64,000 bases of DNA from CAVTBT01 sp963733065 (GTDB taxonomy: Bacteria > Actinomycetota > Thermoleophilia > Gaiellales > Gaiellaceae), in contig CAVTBT010000004.1 in the NCBI GenBank assembly GCA_963733065.1, positions 62,001 to 126,000 of the forward strand, in the 5' to 3' direction. Each line of letters starts with the position of its first letter. The stretch's first letter is position 1. The translations under genes and the position numbers were made by a program. This document shows, one piece after another, positions 1 through 8,578 of the stretch. Below the pieces are notes generated by a model. The model saw only the letters and a list, made by a program, of their open reading frames with translations, ran no database searches and had not been told where the DNA came from.

Positions 1-600
1 GGCCGCACCGGCGAAATGTTCGGCTGCCAGACGTTCGACATCCAGCCGGATCTGATCACCATCGCGAAGGGCCTGTCGGCGGGGTACATGCCGATCGGCG
101 GCGTGCTGATCTCGGAGCCCATCTATCAGGTCATGTTGGAGCAAAGTCGCAAGATCGGCACCTTCGGCCACGGCTTCACCTACTCCGGGCACCCGGTTTG
201 CGCCGCTGTGGCGCTGCGCGCCCTGGAAGTCTACGAGGAGGACGACCTGCTCAATCATGTGCGTGCGGTGGCGCCGCACTTTGCCGCCCGGATCATGGAA
301 CTCACGTCCCATCCGCTGGTCGGGCATGGCCGCGTCAGCGGCTTGGTCGGCGCGATCGAGCTGATGGCCGATCCGACGCAGAAAGTGCCATTCGACCCGG
401 CGTTCAAGATTGGGGCGCGTGTGGTCGAGCACGCCCTCGATTACGGCGTCATTCTCAGGCCGCTCGGCGATGTCGTCTCCTTCTGCCCGCCCCTGATCAT
501 CAGGGGCGCCGAGATCGATTTCCTGTTCGACGCAGTGACCCGCGCCCTGGATCGCGTGGCGGCAGAGATCGGCGGAGATGGGCGGCGCCAGGTGGCGTGA
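1..600 (+). CDS. Class III (omega) aminotransferase, C-terminal part
   Basis: This is the C-terminal ~200 residues of a PLP-dependent class III aminotransferase; the start lies before the window. The GRTGEMFG opening and the DLITIAKGLSAGYMPIGGVL stretch match the region around the PLP-binding lysine (the K of TIAKGL). The TFGHGFTYSGHPVCAA segment and the C-terminal small domain are also typical. These enzymes move an amino group between an amine or amino acid and a keto acid; substrate cannot be assigned. Codon and base usage look less extreme than after 2.3 kb, and it lies on the same segment as the truncated sugar transferase, so it probably belongs to the foreign or mis-joined part of the contig. 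Confidence 0.9.
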   Translation, partial: GRTGEMFGCQTFDIQPDLITIAKGLSAGYMPIGGVLISEPIYQVMLEQSRKIGTFGHGFTYSGHPVCAAVALRALEVYEEDDLLNHVRAVAPHFAARIMELTSHPLVGHGRVSGLVGAIELMADPTQKVPFDPAFKIGARVVEHALDYGVILRPLGDVVSFCPPLIIRGAEIDFLFDAVTRALDRVAAEIGGDGRRQVA

Positions 601-715
601 CCGTGAGAGGGCGCCTGTTGCCGCTGGCGCGAACATCCACCGGCGTGCCCCGTCGGCCCGAGCCGCGGACCGCCTGCCGGGTGCGGGCGATCCGAATCCG
701 GGCGGCACGACGCTC

Positions 716-743
716 TTGCGTTCGACGGTTATGAACGTATAAG
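716..743 (+). promoter_or_regulatory. Candidate sigma70-type promoter before the sugar transferase
   Basis: TTGCGT (716-721) and TATAAG (738-743) are separated by 16 bp, a reasonable housekeeping -35/-10 pair in the 143-bp gap after the aminotransferase. If used, it excludes an in-frame TTG start at 744 that would overlap the -10 element. Nothing else recognisable lies in 601-715. Confidence 0.35.
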
Positions 744-821
744 TTGAAATCAACAAATCTCCAATCTTTGATGGGTAGGAACGCGACCAGTCGGAAGCCA
801 TCTCGACTGGAGGTAGCCGCG

Positions 822-2289
822 TTGATCCCGGTCGCCCAACGCAAGAACCCAATGATCCTGGAGGGCACCCAGGGGCTGCGTCTCGCCACGACGGAGCGCC
901 GCCTCCCCACGTGGCTGTCGGCCCGCGTGGTCAGCGATCTGACGCTCGCCGCCTACGGCACTGGCCTGGGGCTGCTCGGGGCCTTCATCCAGCGCTCGAC
1001 CGCCGGCCCGGATGGCGCGAGCGATGGCAGCCTCGATCCGATCATCGGATGCTTCGTCGGGACCGTCTTCGTCCTGCTCTGCATCCTGATCGCGAACATC
1101 GGGCTCCGGGACCTCCAGACGTTCGGCGCGACGCTGCGCAAGCTGATCGCGTGCTTCGCGACGGCGCTCGCCATCTTCATCCTGCTCGCCTGGTCCGCGC
1201 GGACCCCATGGGGCGAGGTCAAGGGTGCAGTCCTGCCCTGGTTCGTTCTGGGGTGCGGCCTGCTCGCCCTGCTCCACCGCGGTGCCGCCCGTCAGCTCCG
1301 GGAGTCGTCGGCGATCAGGCAGCTCTGCGCCCGCCACGTGGCGATCGTGTGTGGCCACGAGCGCACCTGCGCCCGCTTCCTCGATCTGCTGCGCGCCCAG
1401 CAGGATGCCGACATCTGTCTGGTCGGCGTGTTCCATGACCCCTCCGATCGCCGCTCGTCCCGTGCCAGATCAGGTCGCACGCTCGATGACCTGCTCGCGT
1501 ATGCGCGGGAGCGACGGCTCGATGAGATCTTCCTCGCCCTTCCCTGGCATGCCGAGCGCCGCATCTCGGCGCTCGTGGACCGTCTGGCCCATCTGCCGGT
1601 CGACCTGAAGCTCTGTCCCGACGGGGTGGGCTATGTCCAGGCGATGGTGGTCCGCGAGCGCTTGGCCGGCGTGCCGGTCGCGACCATTCGCCGGCAGCCG
1701 ATGCGCGACTGGGGTCGGATCGCCAAGCGCGCCATGGACCTCGGCATCAGCGCGTCACTGCTGCTTCTGCTCGCGCTGCCGATGGCCGCGCTCGTCCTCG
1801 CGATCCGGCTGGAGTCGCCGGGCCCCGCCCTGTTCCGGCAGCGCCGCCTGGGCTTCAACCAGGGCGAGTTCGACATGCTCAAGTTCCGCACCATGCGGCA
1901 CGACCCGGGTGCGCCGCTGATCCAGGCACGTCCCGACGACGAGCGGGTCACCCGCATCGGGCGCTGGCTGCGCCGCACCAGCCTCGACGAGCTGCCGCAG
2001 CTGATCAACGTGCTGTGCGGCGAGATGTCGCTGGTCGGGCCGCGGCCGCATGCCGTCGCGCTCACCGCCGCATTCATGCGGCAGATCCAGCAGTACGCCA
2101 CCCGTTACCGGGTCAAGCCGGGGATCACCGGTCTGGCGCAGGTCTACGGCTGGCGCGGCGCCACAGATACCGAAGAGAAGATGACCGGGCGCATCTCGCA
2201 CGACCTGCATTACATTGAGAACTGGTCGCTGATGCTCGATCTCAAGATCATCGCGCTCACCGTCCTCACCGGCTTTGCCCACAAGAACG
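822..2289 (+). pseudogene. Undecaprenyl-phosphate sugar phosphotransferase, truncated at the 3' end
   Basis: The protein has several hydrophobic N-terminal segments, a Rossmann-like middle domain and a C-terminal bacterial sugar transferase domain (WcaJ/ExoY family). The last contains the KRAMDLGISASLLLLLALPM membrane helix, FRQRRLGF, MLKFRTM, RRTSLDELPQLINVL, MSLVGPRP and KPGITGLAQV motifs. Such membrane enzymes load the first sugar phosphate of exopolysaccharide onto undecaprenyl phosphate. I prefer the TTG at 822, preceded by GGAGGT with 7 nt spacing; ATG 771 and ATG 852 are alternatives in the same frame. The family sequence holds up to ...GFAHKNA (about 2289) and then becomes unrelated in the same frame, so the natural end is missing. 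Cause: junction described in the findings. Confidence 0.85.
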
Positions 2290-2524
2290 CGGCGGGCGCT
2301 GGCGCGAGCTGGCGCGGTTCTGGACGTCACCGGGATTCGTGCGGGAGGAGATGGCCGTCTTCCTCGCCGAGGGCGCCGAGGAGGGCGAAGCGGCACTCGA
2401 GGACGACGAGGACGTCGAGCTCGAGCGGATCGCCGTCGCCGACGTGCCGGCGCGCCTCGGCGACATCGAGGACGCGAAGACGCTCGCAGGCCTGCTCCTG
2501 CTCCTGCGCTCGAGGGGTTTGTGA
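2282..2524 (+). pseudogene. Nudix hydrolase (ADP-ribose pyrophosphatase-like), C-terminal fragment
   Basis: In a different frame from the preceding sugar transferase, 2297-2524 encodes RWRELARFWTSPGFVREEM followed by an acidic stretch and a hydrophobic helix ending in LLLLLRSRGL. This matches the C-terminal third of ADP-ribose pyrophosphatase-type Nudix proteins, where a WxxLxxFxxSPGF segment follows the Nudix box. The Nudix box itself is absent because the upstream half was replaced by the sugar-transferase segment. The GTG at 2339 could start translation but would give only 61 residues lacking the catalytic motif. I regard it as the first readable piece of the resident genome. Bases 2525-2629 after it hold no gene I can see. 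Confidence 0.7.
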
Positions 2525-2629
2525 TGTCGAATCTCGTTCTCGCCGTTCGTCGTACCGATGAGTTCTCGTCGTTCGAGGTGTCTGACTGATGCAGACGTCC
2601 GTGCGCCGTCGTAACCGGAGGTGGAATCG

Positions 2630-3709
2630 ATGTCGAAGACCGTTCTGCTGATCGGCACCCGGAAGGGCTGCTTCCTGCTCGAGAGCGACGAGCAGCGCAG
2701 TGACTGGAAGCTCCGCGGTCCGTACTGCGAGGGCTGGCCGATCTATCACGTCATCCATGACGCAGCCAGCGGCACGATCTACGCGGCGGCAGCGAGCGAG
2801 TGGCACGGCGCCAGCATCTGGCGGAGCCCGGATCTCGGTGAGACCTGGCAGCAGTCGAGCGAGGGCCTCAGCTACGGCGAGAACGGCAAGCTCAAGCTGT
2901 CGAAGGTGTCGGGCCTGACGGCGACCGACGGCCGGCTCTTCGCGGGCGCGGAGATGCCCGGCGTCTTCGAGAGCCGAGACGGCGGCGAGACGTGGACGCT
3001 GTTCAGCACGATCGACGGGCATCCGGCTCGAGACTCCTGGAACGATCCGGCGAACCAGCCGCCCGGCCATCTCGGCGTGCCTGCCATGCTCCCCTTTCCG
3101 GACGACCCGACGCGCTTCTTCGCGATCGTGCAGGGGATCGGCATCTTCGAGACGACCGACGACGGCAAGACCTGGACGCCGCGCAACAAGGGGTTGCGCG
3201 CGGACTGGCCGCTCGAGCACGAGGACATCGGTTTCTGCGTCCACAAGCTCGTCCGCTCGCCGCAGGATGTGAACCGCCTCTACCAGCAGAACCATGTCGG
3301 CATGCACCGCAGCGACGACGGAGCGCTCACGTGGAATGAGATCACGGAGGGTCTGCCCACGGAGTTCGGCTTCGCCGCGGCAGCGCACCCGCACGACCGC
3401 GACACGTTCTACGTGATCCCGCTGGATCCGGGGCACGGTCGCGTCATGCCGGATGGCAAGGCGGCCGTCTGGAGGACCCGGGACGCCGGCTCGAGCTGGC
3501 AGCGGCTGGACGACGGCCTGCCAGGGAGCGACGCTCACGTGGGAGTGCTCCGCGAGGGCATGGCGATCGACGGCTACGACGAGCCCGGCGTCTACTTCGG
3601 AACGAGCACGGGCCAGGTGTTCGCGAGCGCCGACCAGGGTGAGACGTGGAGCGAGATCGCCAGCTACCTGCCGGGCATCGCCTCGGTCGAGGTCGCGGTG
3701 ATCGACTAG
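2630..3709 (+). CDS. BNR/sortilin-like beta-propeller protein
   Basis: About 359 residues made of repeated BNR/Asp-box-like blades: DLGETWQQS, DGGETWTLF, DDGKTWTPR, DDGALTWNE, DAGSSWQRL and DQGETWSEI each carry the (S/D)xDxGxTW signature. The fold is that of sialidase and VPS10/sortilin propellers, but sialidase catalytic residues are not evident, so a binding or scaffold role is as likely as hydrolysis. There is no signal peptide; the N-terminus starts SKTVLLIGTRKGCFLL. ATG 2630 is chosen over GTG 2621 because CCGGAGG lies just upstream. Two bases after its stop a MoaD/ThiS-like gene starts, so the two are surely co-transcribed. Function unknown. Confidence 0.85.
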   Translation: MSKTVLLIGTRKGCFLLESDEQRSDWKLRGPYCEGWPIYHVIHDAASGTIYAAAASEWHGASIWRSPDLGETWQQSSEGLSYGENGKLKLSKVSGLTATDGRLFAGAEMPGVFESRDGGETWTLFSTIDGHPARDSWNDPANQPPGHLGVPAMLPFPDDPTRFFAIVQGIGIFETTDDGKTWTPRNKGLRADWPLEHEDIGFCVHKLVRSPQDVNRLYQQNHVGMHRSDDGALTWNEITEGLPTEFGFAAAAHPHDRDTFYVIPLDPGHGRVMPDGKAAVWRTRDAGSSWQRLDDGLPGSDAHVGVLREGMAIDGYDEPGVYFGTSTGQVFASADQGETWSEIASYLPGIASVEVAVID

Positions 3710-3711
3710 CC

Positions 3712-3975
3712 GTGGCCGACCTTCACATCCCAGCCACCCTGCCGCCGCTGTTCCCGGGCCTGCCGCGCCGGCTCGAGCTCGAGGCCGGCACGGTCGACGA
3801 GGCGCTCGACCGGCTCGACGAGCGCTGGCCGGGCTTCCGCGACCGGATCTGCGAGCCCGGGAACGGGCTGCGCCCGCACATCCACGTCTACGTCGACCGA
3901 GAGCGAGCCCGGCTCGAGACGCCGCTCGAGCCGGGCTCGCGTGTCGATGTGATCACCGCCATCAGCGGAGGCTGA
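3712..3975 (+). CDS. MoaD/ThiS family ubiquitin-like protein
   Basis: An 87-residue beta-grasp protein ending in ...ITAISGG, the C-terminal diglycine used by MoaD and ThiS for adenylation, thiocarboxylation or conjugation. The VDEALDRLDERWPGF helix and the VYVDRERARLETPLEPGSRV strand region fit the family. GTG 3712 lies 2 nt after the propeller gene stop. Neither an E1-like activator (MoeB/ThiF) nor any other molybdopterin or thiamin gene is in the window, so a role outside those pathways is possible. Pairing with a BNR propeller suggests a joint function that the sequence does not reveal. Confidence 0.85.
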   Translation: MADLHIPATLPPLFPGLPRRLELEAGTVDEALDRLDERWPGFRDRICEPGNGLRPHIHVYVDRERARLETPLEPGSRVDVITAISGG

Positions 3976-4041
3976 CACGAGCGCGGCGGCCGCCGGCGGC
4001 TGCCCCTGAGGGCGGACGTGACCGTGTAACGTGCGCCCGCT

Positions 4042-5176
4042 GTGCGGATCGGCGTCGCCAAGGAGATCAAGCCGCAGGAGTACCGGGTCGCGCTGACACC
4101 CGCAGGTGCCCGGGAGCTCGTCCAGCGCGGGCACGACGTCGTCGTCGAGACGACCGCGGGCGCCGGCAGCGCGTTCCCCGACGAGGACTATCTGCGGGGT
4201 GGCGCGCGGATCGGCTCGGTCGACGAGGTCTGGGAGACGGCCGACCTCCTGCTCAAGGTCAAGGAGCCGATCGCGCCGGAGTACAGCCGCCTGCGAGAGG
4301 GCCTGACGCTCTTCACGTATCTGCACATCGCCGCCGACGAGCCGCTGACCCGCGCGCTCGTCGACTCGGGCGATCGCAGCCGTCGCCTACGAGACCGTCG
4401 AGACCGATCGCGGCGCCCTGCCGCTGCTCGCGCCGATGAGCGAGGTCGCGGGCCGTCTCGCCGCCCAGGCCGGGGCGCACTACCTCGAGAAGCCGAAGGG
4501 CGGCCGGGGGCTTCTGCTCAGCGGCGTCGCGGGCGTCGCGCCGGGCAAGGTCGTGGTCGTCGGGGGCGGAATCGTCGGCTACAACGCGGCCGTCATCGCG
4601 CTCGGACTCGGCGCCCAGGTGACGATCCTGGAGCGGTCCGTCGACCGCATGCGCCACCTCGAGGAGATCATGCACGGCCGCGTCAGCCTGCTGATGTCGT
4701 CGACCCTGCAGGTCGAGGAGTCGGTCCGCGACGCCGACGTGGTGATCGGCGCTGTGCTGATCCCCGGCGCGCTCGCGCCGAAGCTCGTGACGCGGGAGAT
4801 GATCAGCGAGATGAGGCCGGGGGCCGTCCTCTGCGACGTTGCGATCGATCAGGGCGGCTGCGCCGAGACGTCCCGCGCCACGACGCACGACGATCCGATC
4901 TACGTCGTCGAGGGGGTCACGCACTACTGCGTCGCGAACATGCCGGGCGCGGTGCCGATCACCTCGACCAAGGCGCTGACGAACGTCACGCTGCCGTATG
5001 TCGAGGCGATCGCGGATCAGGGCCTGCGGGTCGCGGTCGAACGCGACCGCACGCTCGCCCGCGGCGTGAACGTCCTCGCGGGCAACGTCACCTACCAGGC
5101 CGTGGCCGAAGCCCACGGCCTCGACTACGTGCCGCTCGAGGACGTCCTGCCGGGCGCCGCGACGGCCGCCGTCTAG
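4042..5176 (+). CDS. ald: Alanine dehydrogenase (one frameshift)
   Basis: Alanine dehydrogenase catalyses the NAD-dependent reversible oxidative deamination of L-alanine to pyruvate. The N-terminal part (GTG 4042, MRIGVAKEIKPQEYRVALTP) is in one frame to about 4371; the rest (IAAVAYETVETD onward, with the NAD-binding GKVVVVGGGIVGYNAA and the VEGVTHYCVANMPGAVP region) is in the +1 frame from about 4373. Joined, they give ~377 residues, normal for the family, so only one indel (one extra or two missing bases near 4369-4373) breaks the gene. The rest is well conserved, pointing to a sequencing or assembly error or a very recent mutation. Confidence 0.9.
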
Positions 5177-5304
5177 CTATTCGGTCGCTGAGGCGTGCTC
5201 TTCGTGGGCGAGATCTTGACGACCGCCATCGTCACGGCGGCGGACAGCCCGACGACGAAAGCGATGTAGAGCACCAGCCCGAACAGCCCGAGGATCGAAT
5301 CCAT
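5173..5304 (-). CDS. Small single-pass membrane protein, 43 aa
   Basis: Reading down from ATG 5302-5304, this encodes MDSILGLFGLVLYIAFVVGL, then SAAVTMAVVKISPTKSTPQR, PNS and a stop. It has one strongly hydrophobic segment (residues 4-31) and a short basic tail. It fills the gap between ald and deoB and its stop overlaps the ald stop on the other strand. No Shine-Dalgarno is seen; a TATCTT -10 element lies 9 nt before the ATG, consistent with a very short or absent leader. It is too short to be assigned by sequence; the clean frame, hydrophobic core and dedicated promoter position support it as real. Confidence 0.6.
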   Translation of the reverse strand: MDSILGLFGLVLYIAFVVGLSAAVTMAVVKISPTKSTPQRPNS

Positions 5305-5312
5305 GTGCGTCG

Positions 5313-5319
5313 TAAGATA
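5313..5319. promoter_or_regulatory. Shared bidirectional -10 element
   Basis: TAAGATA reads TAAGAT on the plus strand, 6 nt before the deoB ATG, and TATCTT on the minus strand, 9 nt before the ATG of the 43-aa membrane protein. Both fit TANNNT, so one 7-bp sequence can serve two divergent promoters. Confidence 0.5.
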
Positions 5320-5324
5320 GCGCC

Positions 5325-6491
5325 ATGCCGCGCGCGTGCGTCATCGTGCTCGACGCCGTCGGCGCGGGGGAGTTGCCGGACGCGGCCGCCTACGGGGACG
5401 AGGGGTCGAACACGCTCGGCAACGTCGCCCGGGCCGTCGGCGGCCTCGACCTGCCCGCGCTGGAGGCGATCGGGCTCGGCAACGTCATGCCGCTCGAGGG
5501 ATGTCCGCCGCAGCCGAGGGCCCAGGCCGTGGCCGGAAGGCTGCTGGAGCGCTCGAAGGGGAAGGACACGACGACCGGCCACTGGGAGCTGATGGGCGTC
5601 GTCACGCCACAGGCCATGCCGACCTATCCGCACGGGTTCCCCGACGACGTCATCGACCCATTCATGAACCGCACCGGCCGCGGCGTGCTCGGCAACAAGC
5701 CCGCGAGTGGGACGGAGGTCATCCAGGTGCTCGGTGAGGAGCACCAGCGAACCGGCAAGTGGATCGTCTACACCTCGGCCGACTCGGTCTTCCAGATCGC
5801 GGCGCACGAGGAGACCGTGCCGCTCGAGGAGCTCTACGACGCGTGCCGTGTTGCCCGGGAGATCCTCACCGGCAAGCATGCGGTCGGGAGGGTGATCGCG
5901 CGCCCCTTTCGCGGCGAGCCGGGCAGCTACGAGCGCACCGCGAACCGGCACGATTTCTCACTCGAGCCGCGGCGTCCGAACTACCTCTCGCTCATCCGCG
6001 ACGCCGGCGGCTCGGTCCACGGCGTCGGCAAGATCTCGGACATCTTCGCGGGCTGCGACATCGACGAGTCACGGCCGACGAAGTCGAACGTCGACGGCAT
6101 CAACCAGGTCGTCGACCTGCTCGGCACTGTCGATGACGGGCTCGTCTTCGCGAACCTCGTCGAGACCGATCAGCTCTGGGGCCACCGCAACGATCCCGTC
6201 AACTTCCACCGGTGCCTGCAGGACTTCGACCGGCGTCTGCCCGACATCCTCGAGGCACTCCGGCCGGGCGACCTGCTCGTGCTGACGTCGGACCACGGTT
6301 GCGACCCCACGACCCCTTCCACCGATCATTCGCGCGAGCACGCGCTGCTGCTTGCCTACGCGGAGGGCCGGAGCGCGGGAGGCGCGGTGCACGAGGGCGA
6401 GTTCGCCGATGTCGGCGCGACCGTCAACGCGTGGCTCGGCGGCAAGGCGCCCGGCCGCGGGATCCCGGGAACGCCGATCCTGACGCCGTGA
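5325..6491 (+). CDS. deoB: Phosphopentomutase
   Basis: A 388-residue protein of the alkaline-phosphatase superfamily. It interconverts (deoxy)ribose 1-phosphate and 5-phosphate, linking nucleoside phosphorolysis to the pentose phosphate pool. Seen directly: VIVLDAVGAGELPDA at the N-terminus (first metal-binding Asp), the KGKDTTTGHWELMG segment with the catalytic Thr, and the C-terminal LTSDHGCDPTT metal site. Length matches bacterial DeoB. The ATG is 6 nt after a TAAGAT -10 element, so the mRNA is probably leaderless. The stop overlaps the following methyltransferase start by 4 nt and the pyrimidine phosphorylase follows, making a nucleoside-catabolism operon. Confidence 0.95.
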   Translation: MPRACVIVLDAVGAGELPDAAAYGDEGSNTLGNVARAVGGLDLPALEAIGLGNVMPLEGCPPQPRAQAVAGRLLERSKGKDTTTGHWELMGVVTPQAMPTYPHGFPDDVIDPFMNRTGRGVLGNKPASGTEVIQVLGEEHQRTGKWIVYTSADSVFQIAAHEETVPLEELYDACRVAREILTGKHAVGRVIARPFRGEPGSYERTANRHDFSLEPRRPNYLSLIRDAGGSVHGVGKISDIFAGCDIDESRPTKSNVDGINQVVDLLGTVDDGLVFANLVETDQLWGHRNDPVNFHRCLQDFDRRLPDILEALRPGDLLVLTSDHGCDPTTPSTDHSREHALLLAYAEGRSAGGAVHEGEFADVGATVNAWLGGKAPGRGIPGTPILTP

Positions 6492-7207
6492 GGCTCGACG
6501 ACCCCGACGTCGTCCGTCGCCAGTACACCACCGAGGCAGGCCTGCTCGCACGCCGGGCGATCTACGACTCGATCGACGGCCCGCAGGGTCCGGAGGTCGT
6601 CTTCCAGGCGATCGCCGAGCTCCGTCCGGAACGCCTTCTCGAGGTCGGCTGCGGCCCCGGCGAGCTGGCGAAGCGCGTGGCGGACGAGCTGGGCGCCGAT
6701 GTCACCGCCCTCGACATCTCGTCGCGCATGGTCGAGCTCGCGCGCACCCGAGGGGTCGATGCGCACGTCGGCGACGTCCAGGAGCTGCCGTTCACGGACG
6801 GCTCGTTCGACTGCGTCGTCGCCGCGTGGGTGCTCTTCCACGTGCCCGACCTCGACCGCGGCCTCTCGGAGATCGCACGCGTCCTGCGGCCGGGCGGTCG
6901 GCTCGTGGCGGCCACGAACAGCGAGCGGCACCTGGAGGAGCTCTGGGCGCTCGTGGGCGAGCGGAGCCCCTCGGCGAGCCTGTCGTTCCGAAGCGAAAAC
7001 GGATCGCCGGCCCTGGAGCGCCACTTCGCGGCCGTGGAGCGGCGCGACATCGCCGGGTGGGTGACGCTGAACGACGCGGCGACGGCACGCGAATACATCG
7101 CGTCGTCGATGGTGCGCGGCCATCTCGCCGACCACGTTCCTGAGCTCGACGCGCCGCTGCGCGTCGGCGCGCGATCCTCGGTGTTCGTCGCGGAGACCGC
7201 CGCGTGA
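6488..7207 (+). CDS. Class I SAM-dependent methyltransferase in the deo operon
   Basis: A ~239-residue Rossmann methyltransferase with motif I LLEVGCGPGELAKRVADEL, motif II VTALDISSRM, GDVQELPFTDGSFDCVVAAWVLFHV and the post-motif IARVLRPGGRLVAATNS; it resembles UbiE/Methyltransf_11 proteins. GTG 6488 overlaps the deoB stop by 4 nt and its own TGA overlaps the start of the phosphorylase by 4 nt, so it is translationally coupled inside a nucleoside-salvage operon. The substrate is unknown; context hints at a nucleoside, base or sugar, but this is inference only. Confidence 0.85.
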   Translation: MRLDDPDVVRRQYTTEAGLLARRAIYDSIDGPQGPEVVFQAIAELRPERLLEVGCGPGELAKRVADELGADVTALDISSRMVELARTRGVDAHVGDVQELPFTDGSFDCVVAAWVLFHVPDLDRGLSEIARVLRPGGRLVAATNSERHLEELWALVGERSPSASLSFRSENGSPALERHFAAVERRDIAGWVTLNDAATAREYIASSMVRGHLADHVPELDAPLRVGARSSVFVAETAA

Positions 7208-8529
7208 TCCGCGTCGCCGATCTCATCGAGCGGAAGCGAAACGGCGAGGCGCACGACCCGGACGAGCTGACCGAGCTGATCCTCGGCTATGCGCGCGGCG
7301 ATATCCCCGACTACCAGCTCGCCGCCTGGTGCATGGCCGTCTACTTTCGCGGGCTCAGCGGTGCCGAGACGCACGCGCTGACGGACGCGATGATCCGCAG
7401 CGGCGAGACGATCGAACTCGGCGCCGCGCTCGGCCGCCGCGTCGTCGACAAGCACTCGACCGGCGGCGTCGGTGACAAAACCTCGATCGCAGTGGGGCCG
7501 ATCGTCGCGGCCTGCGGCGTGCCGGTCGGAAAGATGAGCGGGCGCGGGCTCGGGCACACGGGCGGCACGCTCGACAAGCTCGAGTCGATTCCCGGGTTCC
7601 GCGTCGAGCTCACCACGGAGCAGTTCGTGGGGCAGGTGCAGGAGATCGGGCTTGCAATCATCGGCCAGACCGCCGACCTCGTGCCCGCGGACAAGCGCCT
7701 CTACGGCCTCCGCGACGTCACGGCCACGGTCGACATCGTCCCGCTCATCGCCGCAAGCATCATGTCCAAGAAGCTTGCCGCCGGCGCCGACGCAATCGTG
7801 CTCGACGTGAAGGTCGGCGACGGCGCGTTCATGAAGACGCTCGAGGACGCACAGATCCTCGCCGAGACGATGCTCGACCTCGGGCGCCGCGCGGGGCGCG
7901 ACGTCGTCTGTCTGCTCACGGCCATGGATCAGCCGCTCGGCGCAGCCGTCGGCAACGCCCTCGAGATCCGTGAGGCGGTCGCGACACTGCGAGGTGAAGG
8001 GCCGCCGGACTTCACCGAGCTCGTCATGGAGGCGAGCGCCCACCTGCTGTCGCTCTCCGACCTCGGCGTCGACGTCGATGAGGGCCGCCGGCGCGCCGAG
8101 GCGGTCGTGGCGGACGGTGCCGCGATCGAGCGCTACGAACGCTGGATCCGCGCGCAGGGCGGGGACCCGTCCGTGGACGCGCTGCCGCAGGCACCGGTGG
8201 TCCGCAGCGTCGAGGCATCGAGCGCCGGCACCGTGACGAGCCTCGGCGCGATCCGCATCGGCGTCGCCGCACTCGAGCTCGGCGCGGGCCGCCGCACCAA
8301 GGAGGACGAGATCGACCACGCGGTCGGCATCGTCTGCCACGCGAAGCGCGGCCAGGCCGTCGAGGCGGGCCAGGCGCTCGCCGAGGTCCACGCGCGCGAC
8401 TCCGAGTCCGCCGGCGCCGCCGCGGCCGAGGTGCACGCCGCCTTCGAGCTCGGGGACGAGCCGCCGCGCGGGCATCCGATCGTGCTCGACGTCGTCGGCA
8501 CTCCCGGCGTGAGCGCGACGCCGGGCTAG
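7204..8529 (+). CDS. Pyrimidine-nucleoside (thymidine) phosphorylase
   Basis: A 441-residue family 3 glycosyltransferase that phosphorolyses thymidine/deoxyuridine (or uridine) to the base and (deoxy)ribose 1-phosphate, the substrate of DeoB upstream. Visible signatures: VVDKHSTGGVGDKTSIAVGP (phosphate binding), KMSGRGLGHTGGTLDKLESI (family signature), DKRLYGLRDVTATVDIVPLI and SIMSKKLAAGADAIVLDVK. The C-terminal alpha/beta domain is complete. GTG 7204 overlaps the preceding stop. Whether it is a true DeoA or a broader pyrimidine phosphorylase cannot be settled here. Confidence 0.93.
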   Translation: MIRVADLIERKRNGEAHDPDELTELILGYARGDIPDYQLAAWCMAVYFRGLSGAETHALTDAMIRSGETIELGAALGRRVVDKHSTGGVGDKTSIAVGPIVAACGVPVGKMSGRGLGHTGGTLDKLESIPGFRVELTTEQFVGQVQEIGLAIIGQTADLVPADKRLYGLRDVTATVDIVPLIAASIMSKKLAAGADAIVLDVKVGDGAFMKTLEDAQILAETMLDLGRRAGRDVVCLLTAMDQPLGAAVGNALEIREAVATLRGEGPPDFTELVMEASAHLLSLSDLGVDVDEGRRRAEAVVADGAAIERYERWIRAQGGDPSVDALPQAPVVRSVEASSAGTVTSLGAIRIGVAALELGAGRRTKEDEIDHAVGIVCHAKRGQAVEAGQALAEVHARDSESAGAAAAEVHAAFELGDEPPRGHPIVLDVVGTPGVSATPG

Positions 8530-8578
8530 CCGCGCCTGGAGCGGTCTCGGCCCGACCGGCCCCGGCTAGGCTGGCCGC

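Noticed and set aside
601..770. Gap after the aminotransferase checked for a tRNA or small gene
   Set aside because: No cloverleaf, and open frames across it are shadows; only a promoter-like pair is seen.
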